A DNA stretch of 64,000 nt from Paracoccaceae bacterium (GCA_014654775.1 JACVZW010000009.1:1-64000), one strand, 5' to 3'. Positions 34,025 to 43,742 are shown, numbered from the stretch's first letter. Notes: generated by a model not told the origin, from the sequence alone. A program made the numbers and translations.

Positions 34025-37000
34025 CTACATCCGAAGGGATGTGGAGACCGCATGGGTCGGCGACTGGGCGGCGCAGAGCATGTTGGCAGAGACGACCATG
34101 CCCACGTCACCGCCCGCAAGAAGGGCGATTCCCGTCATGTTCTGGAGGCCCGAGAGCACCCCTTTCAGCGGGCGGAGGAGCACCAGTTGTTGACCGATCA
34201 GCTCGTCCACCGGGACGGCAACGGAGCGGCCTTGCGCCCCCACCACGACATAGACGTTGCGGCGGCTGCCCTGTGCCGGAGCCCCGCCACGCGGGCCGGG
34301 AAGAGACTGGACGGCGACGATCTCGTTGTCGCCGATGCGCAGCATCTCGCGCCCTTCGGCGGCCGAGACGCGCAGGCGGCGGTCGGGTTCGGGCTGCAGG
34401 ATCATGCGGATGGCATCGACGGGCACGACATAGCGCACGCCTTCGACGCCCACGACCATGCCTTCCAGCACGACCATGGCAAGCGGCAGCGAGATATGGA
34501 AGCGCATCCCCATGCCGGGCAGCGCCACCTGACGGAGGCTGCCGCCCATGCGGGTGACATTGGTGCGGAGGTCTTCCAGCGCGGGCGAGACTTCGGAGGC
34601 GACGCCGTCATCTTCGAAGATGGCCAGCACCCGTTCCTCGTCGCGGTGGAAGGAGATGTGAAGGTTGCGCGGCGCCTCGGTGCCAAGTTCCAGCCGCGCC
34701 ACGGCAAGGTTGCGCAGGATGCGGCGGAGGTTTTCGAGGATGGTGAGGTCGAGCGTCAACTCGCCGCCTGCGAAGGAGGTGGTGGCCTCGCGGCGGTTGC
34801 GGCGGGAATAGGTTTGAACGAACGCTTCGAGCGGGCGGAAGATCGTCTCGATCCGGCGAGAGCGGATTTCGACGGTTTCCTCCTGCAGGTGGGTGATCTG
34901 GCCGACAAGCTGGGTTTCCAGTTGGGCGAGTTCCTGAAGCTTTGTGCTGAAACCCGTCAGCAGCGCGCGCAGCGGCGTGCGGGCACGGCGCCAGTCGTTG
35001 CCGACACTGCGCATCACGGCCTCGACGCTATCGAAGAGATCATCCTCGGACAGTTCGGTGAGCATGTGGCTGATCATCGACTGGCTGGCCGCGATCTCGC
35101 CGATCTGTTCGACCATCTCGGCGGTGATACCCGCCTGCGGGATCTGCGCGACGGCGCCATCTGGATCGGCGGGCGCGGTTTCCGGCACGTCGGAGGTGGG
35201 CACCAGCATACGCGTCAGCTTGAGGTAGCGCGCGGTGGAGTCGAGGGAGGCCAGCGCCTCGCCCATACCGGCCTCGTCCAGCGCGGAGGCGAGGAGGAAG
35301 TCGAAAAGCGTGTTGTCGCCGTCAAAGACGGTGACGTTGGTGATGGAGCGGACGGTATCCTCTGACAGCCAGCCGATGAAGGCCTCGGCGAGTTTCTCGT
35401 CGTTGTTGATGTCGGCGCGCACGATGAAGAAGCGCAGGCCCTGTTCGATGGCCTCTGACGCCGAGCGGACGCTTTCGGGCGACAGGACGCGGTGGAATTC
35501 CTTGGGCAAGCCGAGGCGGCGTTCGACGGCAGAGGCCGTCATAACGCCGTCCTGCACGAAGCAGAGGTTGGACGCCTCTTCGAACAACTTTTCCAGCGAG
35601 GCGGTGTCGGGCGTTTGGCCCTGGGTGATGGCGTCGAAGACCAGTTCGACCGTGTCGATGAAGCCGCGAGCGACATGGGACAGGATCGGGTCGGGGACGA
35701 CGCCACGGGTATGGAGCCGCGAGAAGAGGTCGATCAGCGACATGGCCAGCTGACCGGCGGTTTCGATGCGGTGGTGGCCGCAGGCGTGATGGACGAGGCG
35801 CATCAGCCGGTCGAGGCGGAGGTAGTCGGCATCGAGATCGACCGAGGCGCGGAGGCGTTCGAGGGTGGCCTCAAGCTCTGACAGCGTGGAGAAGACGTGT
35901 TCGGCGCACCAGCCTTGCAGCAGTTCGCGCGGGGAAATGCCGGAGGCGCGGGCGGCGTCGGGCATGACTGCCTCGACCCCCGCCAGTTCTTCGTAAAGGC
36001 GCAGTTCGGCGGCGTGGAAGTCTTGTGCGTTGGTGGCGACGGGGATGCGGGCGGCGGCCTCGTCGGCGCGGACATAGCCCGATTGCTGGGCGGCCTTGCG
36101 GATGATGGCGACGCGGTCGGCGACCGCTACGGGGTCTGGGGTTTCGCCGCAGAAGAAACCGGTGCCAAAGGCGGCGATGTCGGACAGCGGATCACGGATG
36201 AGGTCGAAGAAGCTATGTTCCGGCGCGGCTTCGGCTGTCTCGGTCGGGCCGAAGGTGGCTTCGGACAGTTCGGCCAGGGCCAGAAGCAGCGCGGCGAGGG
36301 GTTCGGAGCCCTGCTCCGGCGCGGCGAGATAGACTTTGAGCGCGGCGGACCAGTCATCGAGCCCCATCTGGCCCGCGGCATGGGCGAGGTTGTCGGCCTC
36401 GCGCCGGGCCTTGGGGCGGATGGTATCGGGATCGCCGTCGAAGGCGGCGAGATGGTCGGTGAGCTTGCGCGTGGCGTCGGTGGCCATGCCGCGGAAGATC
36501 TCGCGGTAGGCGGGATCATCGGCGAGACGCTTTTCGGGGCGTTTCTCAGCACGCGGAGCGGGTTCGGGGGCTGGTTCGGGGGTGGGGTCCGCCGCGACGG
36601 GCGCAGGGGTTGGTTCAGGCGCCGGTTCAGCGGCTGGCTCGGCGGCCTTGCGGGCGCGTTTCTTCGGGGCGGGGTCGGGTTCGGCCACCGGTTCGGGGGT
36701 GGGTTCGGGATCCGCCGCCACGGGGGCGGCGGGGGGTTCGACTGCGGCCTGCGGCGCAGGCGCAGGTTCCGGTTCGACGAAAGGTTCGGCAACAGGTTCT
36801 GGGGCGGCGGGGACCGGATCCGCTGCCTTGGCCTGTGCGACCGGCTCTGCCGGGGTGGGGGCGCCGCTGGCGCGGGCGATCTTGTCCTTCAGGCGGTGAA
36901 GCAGATCCTCGGACGGGCCGGGGTCCACGTCGGCGCGGTTGGCCGCCGTATCCTCGAGCATTCCGCGCAGCGTATCGGCGGCAAGGAGGAGGATATCCTT

Positions 37001-37267
37001 GATCTCGGCATCCCACGGGACGCCCTGATCGCGGACCAGACCGATCAGGTCTTCGGCGTAATGCGCGCGGCTTTCCACCACGGCCAGACCCAGCACGCGG
37101 GAATTGCCCTTGAAGGTATGGACGGCGCGGAACAGGGCCGAGACATGCGCGCCCTGATCGGCCGCACCACCATTGCCCAGCGCGATGAGCGCGGTTTCCA
37201 TCGCATCCAGAGCCTGCGCGCCATCATCGGCGTAGAGGGCCCAGATTTCGTCCATTTCGTCAGACAT
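34025..37267 (-). CDS. cheA3: CheA3-type protein: P1 and P5 domains without a working kinase core
   Basis: 1,080 residues. P1 (HPt) is at 1-120 with the phospho-His in LFRAVHTFKGNSRVLGL (His50). A Pro/Ala/Glu-rich linker spans about 145-255, then about 600 residues of helical sequence. A degenerate ATPase-like stretch (about 855-935, NLRRILRNLAVARLELG and LAIFEDDG) lacks the N, G1 and G2 boxes. A CheW-like P5 (about 940-1065) follows. This is the layout of R. sphaeroides CheA3, whose P1 is phosphorylated in trans by CheA4 and whose middle region dephosphorylates CheY6-P. Last gene of the chemotaxis operon. Confidence 0.9.
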   Translation of the reverse strand: MSDEMDEIWALYADDGAQALDAMETALIALGNGGAADQGAHVSALFRAVHTFKGNSRVLGLAVVESRAHYAEDLIGLVRDQGVPWDAEIKDILLLAADTLRGMLEDTAANRADVDPGPSEDLLHRLKDKIARASGAPTPAEPVAQAKAADPVPAAPEPVAEPFVEPEPAPAPQAAVEPPAAPVAADPEPTPEPVAEPDPAPKKRARKAAEPAAEPAPEPTPAPVAADPTPEPAPEPAPRAEKRPEKRLADDPAYREIFRGMATDATRKLTDHLAAFDGDPDTIRPKARREADNLAHAAGQMGLDDWSAALKVYLAAPEQGSEPLAALLLALAELSEATFGPTETAEAAPEHSFFDLIRDPLSDIAAFGTGFFCGETPDPVAVADRVAIIRKAAQQSGYVRADEAAARIPVATNAQDFHAAELRLYEELAGVEAVMPDAARASGISPRELLQGWCAEHVFSTLSELEATLERLRASVDLDADYLRLDRLMRLVHHACGHHRIETAGQLAMSLIDLFSRLHTRGVVPDPILSHVARGFIDTVELVFDAITQGQTPDTASLEKLFEEASNLCFVQDGVMTASAVERRLGLPKEFHRVLSPESVRSASEAIEQGLRFFIVRADINNDEKLAEAFIGWLSEDTVRSITNVTVFDGDNTLFDFLLASALDEAGMGEALASLDSTARYLKLTRMLVPTSDVPETAPADPDGAVAQIPQAGITAEMVEQIGEIAASQSMISHMLTELSEDDLFDSVEAVMRSVGNDWRRARTPLRALLTGFSTKLQELAQLETQLVGQITHLQEETVEIRSRRIETIFRPLEAFVQTYSRRNRREATTSFAGGELTLDLTILENLRRILRNLAVARLELGTEAPRNLHISFHRDEERVLAIFEDDGVASEVSPALEDLRTNVTRMGGSLRQVALPGMGMRFHISLPLAMVVLEGMVVGVEGVRYVVPVDAIRMILQPEPDRRLRVSAAEGREMLRIGDNEIVAVQSLPGPRGGAPAQGSRRNVYVVVGAQGRSVAVPVDELIGQQLVLLRPLKGVLSGLQNMTGIALLAGGDVGMVVSANMLCAAQSPTHAVSTSLRM

Positions 37268-37329
37268 GTCAGCCTCATGCTGTACCGGGCGGGGGCCAGC
37301 CCGCCGTCAGGGGATCGCAGTGCGGTGGA

Positions 37330-37734
37330 TCAGGCGGCGCAGAGTGTGCGCATGGTGCGCGCCAGTTCGTCGCCCGTCTTTTCCTCAAGGTCATGCGAGA
37401 CGGTGCCCGAGGGTTTGGCCACCACGCCATCCGCGCCCAGTTCGCGCGCCTTGGCAGCATGGGCCGAGCCTGACACCGCCACCGAGGACAGCATGCAGAT
37501 CTTGGCGCGCGTCTTGAGTTTCGCATGGCGCAGGAATTCAAGGCCATCCATCACCGGCATCTCGATGTCGAGAAGGATCAGGTCCACGTCCGGGACGGTG
37601 GACAGTTTGTCCAGCGCCTCTTGTCCGTTGGCGGCCTGTGCCACGACCTTGAAGTCGGGCAGGGTCTTGATGAAGGAGGCGATGTAGAGCCGCATCATGG
37701 CGGCGTCATCGACGATCATGACATTGTAGGGCAT
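37330..37734 (-). CDS. cheY6: CheY-type response regulator (CheY6-like)
   Basis: 134 residues with the full phosphorylation site: Asp9-Asp10 in VMIVDDAAMM, Asp56 in LILLDIEMPVMDG, Ser in CMLSSVA and Lys in VVAKPSG. The tail (GTVSHDLEEKTGDELARTMR) carries extra residues beyond a classic CheY. In R. sphaeroides CheY6, encoded in the same relative position, is the key regulator that stops the Fla1 motor. GGAGAGAACCTG precedes the ATG; cheA3 follows by 62 bases. Confidence 0.88.
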   Translation of the reverse strand: MPYNVMIVDDAAMMRLYIASFIKTLPDFKVVAQAANGQEALDKLSTVPDVDLILLDIEMPVMDGLEFLRHAKLKTRAKICMLSSVAVSGSAHAAKARELGADGVVAKPSGTVSHDLEEKTGDELARTMRTLCAA

Positions 37735-37780
37735 CAGGTTCTCTCCGGTCGAAAATGGGGGCGAGGGTGTGGTCTCGCCG

Positions 37781-39832
37781 TCAGAAATTTGCGTAGCCCC
37801 GCTGATCGCGGTCGCTGTTGAGTTGGACCTTGGCGGGGGGCGTCCCGCGCGAGGTCTGGGCGATCATCGACTGGATCTGCGACATGAGGTCGGCGGGGAT
37901 CTGGTCGAGGTTGATGGCGCTGCCCTTGAGCTGCGCCACCCGGCGGAGGCGGAAGCGGGCCAGTTCGCCCCGCATGCCTTCGGTTGCGGATTGCATCTCG
38001 GCCACGGCGGACGCGAGTTCTTCCGCCTGCTGCGAGGTCGAGAGGGCGGATTTCGCGATCTCGCCGATGGAGCCGTTGATCTGGGCCACACCGCGCGACT
38101 GTTCGTCAGAGGCGGCGGCGATGTCGCGTACCAGCGATTTCACCTTGGCGATGTCGTCGGCGATGGAGACGAAGGCGCGGCTGGTTTCATCGGCGATGCG
38201 GACCCCAGCCTGCACACGGGTGGAGGCGTCTTCGATCAGGTCCGAGGTTTCGCGCGCAGCGCGGGCCGAGCGGCCGGCGAGGTTGCGAACTTCCTGCGCG
38301 ACCACCGCGAAGCCCCGGCCATGCTGGCCTGCGCGCGCGGCCTCGACCGCCGCGTTGAGGGCGAGGAGGTTGGTCTGGAAGGCGATCTCGTCGATGACCT
38401 TGATGATCTTGGCAATGTCCTGGCTGGAGGCGCGGATGCCTTCCATGGATGCGACCATCTCGGCGATCTTTTCCTTGCCGTTTTCGGCCACTTCGGAGGC
38501 GCCGGTGACAAGCTGGCTGGCCGAAGTGGCGGCGGCGGCGTTCGATTTCACCTGGATGTCGGTTTCCTCGGCGGTGGCGGAGACCTCATCCACGGAGGAG
38601 GACTGCACCTGCGCGTTGGAGGCCAGCGACTGCGAGGACTGCGCCATCTGGCGGACCGAGACGGAGACCTGCTGCACCTGCGTGTCAAGCGCGGTGAAGG
38701 CACCGTTCAGGCTTTCGAAGGCGGCCTCGAAGGCCTCGATGATGCGGCGGTAGGCCCCGCTGTGACGGGATGCATCGATGGAGGTGTCCAGCTCGCCCGA
38801 GACGATGGCGTTGGAGAGCCGTTCGATTTCGGTCGTCACGTCGCGGAAGTTGCCACGGATGCGGTCCAGCGTGGTCATCAGGTGATGGAACTGGCCGCGA
38901 TGGCCGGAGGTATCGACCTTGCCGTCGAAGCGGCCTTCCACCAGGGCGGCGGCAAGGGTTTCGATGTCACGGAAGACGGATTTGAAGTTGGCGCGCACGC
39001 CCTCCATCGCTTCGTTGATGAAGGCGGATTTGCCAGCGAAGGATTCGAGCGGGGCGTCGAAGTTTCCTTCGGCGAATTCGGAAATGCAGGCGATGATCTT
39101 ACGCTTTGTTTCGATATGGCCCTGAACCATGCGATTGACCTTGTTCAGGACATCGGCATTGCCTGAGGCATAGCCGTGGGCATCGACGAAGTGGTCGATC
39201 TCGCCCTTTTGATGGGCGGCCGCCATGTCGGAGATGGCGGTGATGAAGCGATCCGTCTCGGCCCGCGCCTTGTGGTCGACGGTTTCGTCGCGCCATTCGA
39301 CGATTGCGCCCTTCGATGCACCCTCGGCAGCAGCGAGCGGGGTGGAGGAGAAGGCAAAGTGACGTCCACCTGCGGTCAGCGTGCCTTGCAGGCGGTCTGC
39401 CATTCCGGCGGCGACAAGGCGCGTGGAGTCGCGGTGGAAGAGTTCCAGCGGCTGACCGACCAGCGTGTCGAGCGCGAAACCGGGCAGGTCGCGGCGGATC
39501 TCGGCCTCGTAGGGGCGGAACATGGCGCGGGCGGCCTTGTTGACGAAGCGGATGGTCATTCCGGCATCGGCGATCACGACCGGCGTGGCCAGTTCGTCAT
39601 AGGCGGCGAGGCAGGACTGGCTTTCCCACAGGAGGGGCTTGGGCTGGTCGGCAGTCGCGGCGGGCATCGGTTCGGTCCTCTCGGAAAGGTCGTCGGAAGG
39701 GGCGGCGACCATGGGCAGGGTTTCGGCTGCGTCGTCGATCAGGTCGAGCGGATCGGGACGCGGATCAGGGCGGGCGGCGGCACGGCCGGTGGTGGCGCGG
39801 GCCGGACGCGAGCGGTTGGTCTGTTCGGTCAT
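37781..39832 (-). CDS. tlpT: Soluble chemoreceptor, TlpT-like
   Basis: 683 residues from the second ATG, which has the better spacing from GGAGA. There is no membrane segment. A disordered N-terminus (1-65) precedes a PAS-like domain (about 70-185, VVIADAGMTIRFVNKAARAM). HAMP-like helical repeats follow, two of them similar (KSVFRDIETLAAALVEGRFD and RDVTTEIERLSNAIVSGELD). The MCP signalling domain has the tip IDEIAFQTNLLALNAAVEAA near residue 485. Cytoplasmic receptors like R. sphaeroides TlpT organise the mid-cell cluster with CheA3/CheA4. Encoded between cheW and cheY6, as in cheOp3. Confidence 0.85.
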   Translation of the reverse strand: MTEQTNRSRPARATTGRAAARPDPRPDPLDLIDDAAETLPMVAAPSDDLSERTEPMPAATADQPKPLLWESQSCLAAYDELATPVVIADAGMTIRFVNKAARAMFRPYEAEIRRDLPGFALDTLVGQPLELFHRDSTRLVAAGMADRLQGTLTAGGRHFAFSSTPLAAAEGASKGAIVEWRDETVDHKARAETDRFITAISDMAAAHQKGEIDHFVDAHGYASGNADVLNKVNRMVQGHIETKRKIIACISEFAEGNFDAPLESFAGKSAFINEAMEGVRANFKSVFRDIETLAAALVEGRFDGKVDTSGHRGQFHHLMTTLDRIRGNFRDVTTEIERLSNAIVSGELDTSIDASRHSGAYRRIIEAFEAAFESLNGAFTALDTQVQQVSVSVRQMAQSSQSLASNAQVQSSSVDEVSATAEETDIQVKSNAAAATSASQLVTGASEVAENGKEKIAEMVASMEGIRASSQDIAKIIKVIDEIAFQTNLLALNAAVEAARAGQHGRGFAVVAQEVRNLAGRSARAARETSDLIEDASTRVQAGVRIADETSRAFVSIADDIAKVKSLVRDIAAASDEQSRGVAQINGSIGEIAKSALSTSQQAEELASAVAEMQSATEGMRGELARFRLRRVAQLKGSAINLDQIPADLMSQIQSMIAQTSRGTPPAKVQLNSDRDQRGYANF

Positions 39833-39846
39833 CGCCATTCTCCGGT

Positions 39847-40368
39847 TCAGGCCGCCATTTCGGCGGGCAGGGCGATGTCGCCATCGGCGACGAGCACTTC
39901 GGTGTCGAGCAGCACGGCGACGCGGTCACCGATGCGGCCGATGCCCGCGATGACGGGACGGGTGGACGAGCGGCCGAATTGGGTGTGGCGGTCCACCTGC
40001 GAGGGCGGGATTTCCAGCACTTCTGACACGCCGTCGACGATTAGGCCGATGGGGGCCTCGCCCACGTCCATCACGATCACGACGGTGCGTTCGTCATAGG
40101 CGCGTTCCGGCATGCCGAAGCGGAGGCGGACATCCATCAGCGGGATGACCTTGCCGCGCAGGTTGATGACGCCCTTGATGTAATGCGGCACGTCCGGCAC
40201 GGACATGATGCGCTGCATCCCGACAATCTCGGTCACGCCGGCGATGCCGACGCCGTATTCCTCGGCCCCGAGGGCGAAGGTCAGATACATCTCGTCGATG
40301 TTGTCTGCCTCGCGCAGCGGCAGCCCATCGGGGCGGGCCTTGGTGGCTTCGGCGGTGTCTTGGGCCAT
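39847..40368 (-). CDS. cheW: Chemotaxis coupling protein CheW
   Basis: 173 residues, one CheW domain: MYLTFALGAEEYGVGIAGVT, then YIKGVINLRGKVIPLMDVRL (the hallmark strand), IGLIVDGVSEVLEIPPSQVD and the final RVAVLLDTEVLVA. It bridges receptors and the P5 domains of CheA3/CheA4. AAGGAGAGAGCGTC precedes the ATG. It lies directly between cheB and the TlpT-like receptor with no gene in between. Confidence 0.95.
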   Translation of the reverse strand: MAQDTAEATKARPDGLPLREADNIDEMYLTFALGAEEYGVGIAGVTEIVGMQRIMSVPDVPHYIKGVINLRGKVIPLMDVRLRFGMPERAYDERTVVIVMDVGEAPIGLIVDGVSEVLEIPPSQVDRHTQFGRSSTRPVIAGIGRIGDRVAVLLDTEVLVADGDIALPAEMAA

Positions 40369-40408
40369 GACGCTCTCTCCTTCCGGTGTCTCGTTGCTTT
40401 GGTCCGGT

Positions 40409-41617
40409 TCAGACCCGTGCCGCGTGGGGGGCGGTCACGGCCTGCAACATCCGGGCCGGTATCTGTTCAAGCGGCAGGATCGACTGGGCGGCGCCCAGAT
40501 CGCGTGCTGCCATCGGCATTCCATAAACGACTGAACTTTCTTCATCTTGAGCCAGCGTCGCGCCGCCCGCGTTGCGGATGGCCAGAAGGCCCGCTGCGCC
40601 GTCGCGTCCCATCCCCGTGAGGATCGCGCCGATGGCCTGCGTTCCGGCGGCAAGGGCCACGCTATGGAAGAGGACATCGACGGAAGGGCGCGAGAAGCAG
40701 ACCGGATCGCCGTCGCGCAAGATGACGCGGTAGCCGCGTCCGGCGCGTTCGATCGCCATATGGCGGGTGCCGCCGGGGGCGACGAGAATCTGGCCGGGCT
40801 GGAGGGTGTCGCCATCCTGCGCCTCGCGCACGGACATGGCGCAGATCGTGTCAAGCCGGGAGGCGAAGGGGGCGGTGAAGCCTTCGGGCATATGCTGCAC
40901 GATGAGGATCGGCGGGGTTTCCGGCGGAAAGCAGGGCAGGATGGTGGTCAGTGCCTGCACACCGCCCGTGGAGGAGCCGATGCAGAGCAGCGTCGGGCCG
41001 CCCGTGCGGCGCGGTTGCGGAGCGGGGACCGGGATCGCGGGTGCCTCGGCCCGTGTGGCGCCGGGGCGGGCGTGACGCGGAATGTGGGGCGTGGCGGGGG
41101 CCGGGGCCGCAGTCGCGACAGGGAGGTCGGCGCGCGGTTCGGGGCGGGGTTCGGGGGGCAGGCTGGCCGGGGTGACCGGCAGCGCGTGGCGGTTCCGGCC
41201 CGTGGCGACACGGGCCCCTGCGGCGGCGCGGACACGGGCGCAGATGTCGGTCATGATCGTGGGCAGGCCCGCGGCAAGGCCGAGGCTGGGCTTGGAGATG
41301 ACGTCCACCGCACCCGCCTCGAGCGCGCGCATGCTGATATCGGCCCCATCGCGGGTAAGCGAGGAGATCATCACCGTCGGGATCGGCATCGAAGGCAGGT
41401 AGTGGCGCAGGAAGGTGAGGCCGTCGACGCCGGGCATTTCCACATCGAGTGTCACGACATCTGGGCGGTCGCGGCGCATCACTTCCCATGCGGCTTCGGC
41501 GCTGCTGGCGGTGGCGATGACGTCGATATCGGGATCTGCGGACAGGCCCATCGACAGGACACGGCGGATCATCGCGCTGTCATCCACGATCAGGACGCGG
41601 GTGGTGCGGGTCTGCAT
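40409..41617 (-). CDS. cheB: Chemotaxis methylesterase/glutamine deamidase CheB
   Basis: 402 residues. The receiver (about 7-125) has DD in VLIVDDSAMIRR and Asp58 in VVTLDVEMPGVDG. A variable linker (130-205) leads to the esterase domain with catalytic Ser in CIGSSTGGVQAL, His in QHMPEGFTAPFA and Asp in TGMGRDGAAGL. It removes methyl groups from receptor glutamates when phosphorylated. Its ATG overlaps the cheR stop by one base (TGATG). Confidence 0.95.
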   Translation of the reverse strand: MQTRTTRVLIVDDSAMIRRVLSMGLSADPDIDVIATASSAEAAWEVMRRDRPDVVTLDVEMPGVDGLTFLRHYLPSMPIPTVMISSLTRDGADISMRALEAGAVDVISKPSLGLAAGLPTIMTDICARVRAAAGARVATGRNRHALPVTPASLPPEPRPEPRADLPVATAAPAPATPHIPRHARPGATRAEAPAIPVPAPQPRRTGGPTLLCIGSSTGGVQALTTILPCFPPETPPILIVQHMPEGFTAPFASRLDTICAMSVREAQDGDTLQPGQILVAPGGTRHMAIERAGRGYRVILRDGDPVCFSRPSVDVLFHSVALAAGTQAIGAILTGMGRDGAAGLLAIRNAGGATLAQDEESSVVYGMPMAARDLGAAQSILPLEQIPARMLQAVTAPHAARV

Positions 41618-42426
41618 CACACGCCCTCCTTGCGGAAGGTGCCGTTGGAAACGGGTGTCCAGGGCGCGCAAACGTCGCGGACGTTCTCGGTGACGGAGGT
41701 GACGAGCCAGCCGCCGGGTTCCGTCACCTCATGCAGCGCGCGGAGAGTGGCGATCTGATCGTCACGTTCGAAGTAATAGAGGACGTTGCGGCAGAAGACG
41801 GTCTGGAACGTCTTGCGGAAAGGGTAGGGCCGCGTCTTGAGGTTCATCTGCCGGAAGGTGCAGACGTCGCGGAGTTCCTTCTTGACGCGCAGGCGGCCGC
41901 CTTCGGCGGGTTCGAACCAGCGGGCGAGGTAGTCGGGCGGCACGCGGTCGAGGCGGTTTTCGGGATAGGTGGCGGCCTCGGCCTCGGCGATCACGGGGGC
42001 GGAAATGTCGGTGCCAAGGATCGCGGTGCGGCGCAGCGCGGCGGGCCCCAGCGTTTCGGCGATGAGGATGGCGAGCGTATAGGCCTCATCCCCGGCGGCG
42101 CAGGCGGCGGACCAGATGCGAATCTCGTCCCGCTGGGCGAGCTGCGGCAGGATATGGACGCGGAAGGTATCCAGAACGTCCACTTCGCGGAAGAAATAGG
42201 TGTGGTTGGTAGAGGCCGCGTGCATCACGGCCAGTTGCAGTTCCATCGAGGAGCCGGAGTTCAGCCGCCCCGCCATGTCGGAGAGATCGCGCATGGCGAA
42301 GTCGCGCTGGACGCGGGCAAGGCGCTGGCGCAGCTGTTCGATCTTGTGTTCGGGAAAGTGGATGCCGCAACGCTGCGACAACCAGCCCCGGATCGCTTCG
42401 GCCCCCTGACGGTCTGTCGTGGTCAT
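41617..42426 (-). CDS. cheR: Chemotaxis methyltransferase CheR
   Basis: 269 residues from the ATG overlapping the cheA4 stop (ATGA). An N-terminal helical domain (1-75) precedes the SAM-dependent methyltransferase domain: NHTYFFREVDVLDTF, IRIWSAACAAGDEAYTLAIL (SAM loop), ILGTDISAPVIAEA, and TVFCRNVLYYFERDDQ. It methylates receptor glutamates, here probably on the TlpT-like receptor and on others elsewhere in the genome. The first SAM-loop Gly of the usual SAGCSTGEE phrase is altered to SAACAAGDE. Confidence 0.95.
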   Translation of the reverse strand: MTTTDRQGAEAIRGWLSQRCGIHFPEHKIEQLRQRLARVQRDFAMRDLSDMAGRLNSGSSMELQLAVMHAASTNHTYFFREVDVLDTFRVHILPQLAQRDEIRIWSAACAAGDEAYTLAILIAETLGPAALRRTAILGTDISAPVIAEAEAATYPENRLDRVPPDYLARWFEPAEGGRLRVKKELRDVCTFRQMNLKTRPYPFRKTFQTVFCRNVLYYFERDDQIATLRALHEVTEPGGWLVTSVTENVRDVCAPWTPVSNGTFRKEGV

Positions 42427-43634
42427 TGCGGACCCCCTGACGGACCGGCGGCCAGACGTTCGCAATCCAATACCAGCGCCACTTCGCCCGTGCCCAGAAG
42501 CGCGCAGCCCCAAGAGGCGCGAACCTGGGCGAGACGGCCGATGAGCGGCTTCATCACCACCTGCTGGCGGTCGAGGATTTCGTCCACGGGAACGGCGATG
42601 GGACCGGAAGAGGTGTTGAAGACCACAAGCACCTGTGTCGGCGGGTCTTCGGCGCGGTCGAGGGGCGTGCCGTAGAACTGATCCAGACGGCAGACCGGGA
42701 TGAAGGCGCCGCGCAGGCGGAACATTTCGGACCCGGTATCGGCGGAGATGCCGACAAGGTCTTCGGGTCGCGGCTTGGCGATTTCCGAGACGACGTCGAT
42801 CGGCACGGCGAAAAGCTGATGGCGCAGGCGCAGGATGATGCAGTCGAGGAAGGCGAGCGAGACGGGGATGTGCAGCGCCACGCGGGTGCCCTGCCCTGCC
42901 GTGCTGTCCACCGCGATGCGGCCGCGCAGCGCCTTCATCGTGGCATTGAGAACGTCCATGCCGACGCCGCGGCCCGACAGGTTCGACACAACTTCGGCGG
43001 TGGAGAAGCCGGGTTCGAAGATCACCTTCCAGAGCGCGGAGGGTTCGGGTTCCTCGTCCGGGCCGAAGAAGCCCTTTTCGCGGGCCTTTTTCAGGATTTT
43101 GTCGCGGGCAAGTCCGCGGCCATCATCGGCCACGGTGATGCGCACCTCGGACCCCACTTGCGCGGCAGACAGCAGGATGCGGCCCTGTTCGGGCTTGCCT
43201 ACGGCGCGGCGGTCATCGGGGCCTTCGAGGCCGTGGTCGGCGGAGTTGCGCACGACATGGAGAAGAGGGTCGTAGAGACGGTCAGCGACGAGCTTGTCGA
43301 TGGCAGTGTCGCCGCCTTCGATATCCATCTCGATCTGCTTGCCGGTCTGGCGTTCAAGTTCGCGCACCATGCGGCGCAGGCGGCGGAAGACATCGTCCAC
43401 CGGCACGAGACGCAGTTCGGTCGCGGCGTCCTGCACTTCGCGCACGATCATGTTGAGGCGGTGGACGGCGGCATCGAAATTCGTGAGTTGCAGACCCAAC
43501 AGATCGGGAGACTGCACGGTTTCCGAGACGGAAAGGGAGAGTTCGCCCACAAGATCCATCAGACGGCTGATCTTGTCGGAAGAGACGCGCATCAGGCCGC
43601 CATCGGCGGGCGTGGTTTCCACGGCGCCGCTCAT
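42423..43634 (-). CDS. cheA4: CheA4-type kinase: P3-P4-P5 without a phosphotransfer domain
   Basis: 403 residues from the ATG after AAGGGGCAAGCC. It begins with the P3 dimerisation helices (RVSSDKISRLMDLVGELSLS) with no HPt or P2 before them. P4 is complete: N box HVVRNSADHGLEGPDDR, G1 VADDGRGLARDK, F box FEPGFSTAE and G2 GRGVGMDVLN. P5 follows (about 265-390). In R. sphaeroides CheA4 of the same layout phosphorylates the P1 of CheA3; the partner with P1 is encoded at the far end of this operon. First gene of the operon. Confidence 0.93.
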   Translation of the reverse strand: MSGAVETTPADGGLMRVSSDKISRLMDLVGELSLSVSETVQSPDLLGLQLTNFDAAVHRLNMIVREVQDAATELRLVPVDDVFRRLRRMVRELERQTGKQIEMDIEGGDTAIDKLVADRLYDPLLHVVRNSADHGLEGPDDRRAVGKPEQGRILLSAAQVGSEVRITVADDGRGLARDKILKKAREKGFFGPDEEPEPSALWKVIFEPGFSTAEVVSNLSGRGVGMDVLNATMKALRGRIAVDSTAGQGTRVALHIPVSLAFLDCIILRLRHQLFAVPIDVVSEIAKPRPEDLVGISADTGSEMFRLRGAFIPVCRLDQFYGTPLDRAEDPPTQVLVVFNTSSGPIAVPVDEILDRQQVVMKPLIGRLAQVRASWGCALLGTGEVALVLDCERLAAGPSGGPQ

Positions 43635-43742
43635 GGCTTGCCCCTTGCCGTGCAAAGGGCGCAATCCAACTTGTCCCGAAGCCGAGACATCATGTGTTCG
43701 TCCTTTTCTTCAGCATCCGCTGGCGAGATCGCCGCTATCATC

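Noticed and set aside
35897..37687. 596-codon open frame antisense to cheA3
   Set aside because: Composition shadow with Gly/Arg runs; CheA3 P1 and linker explain the region.
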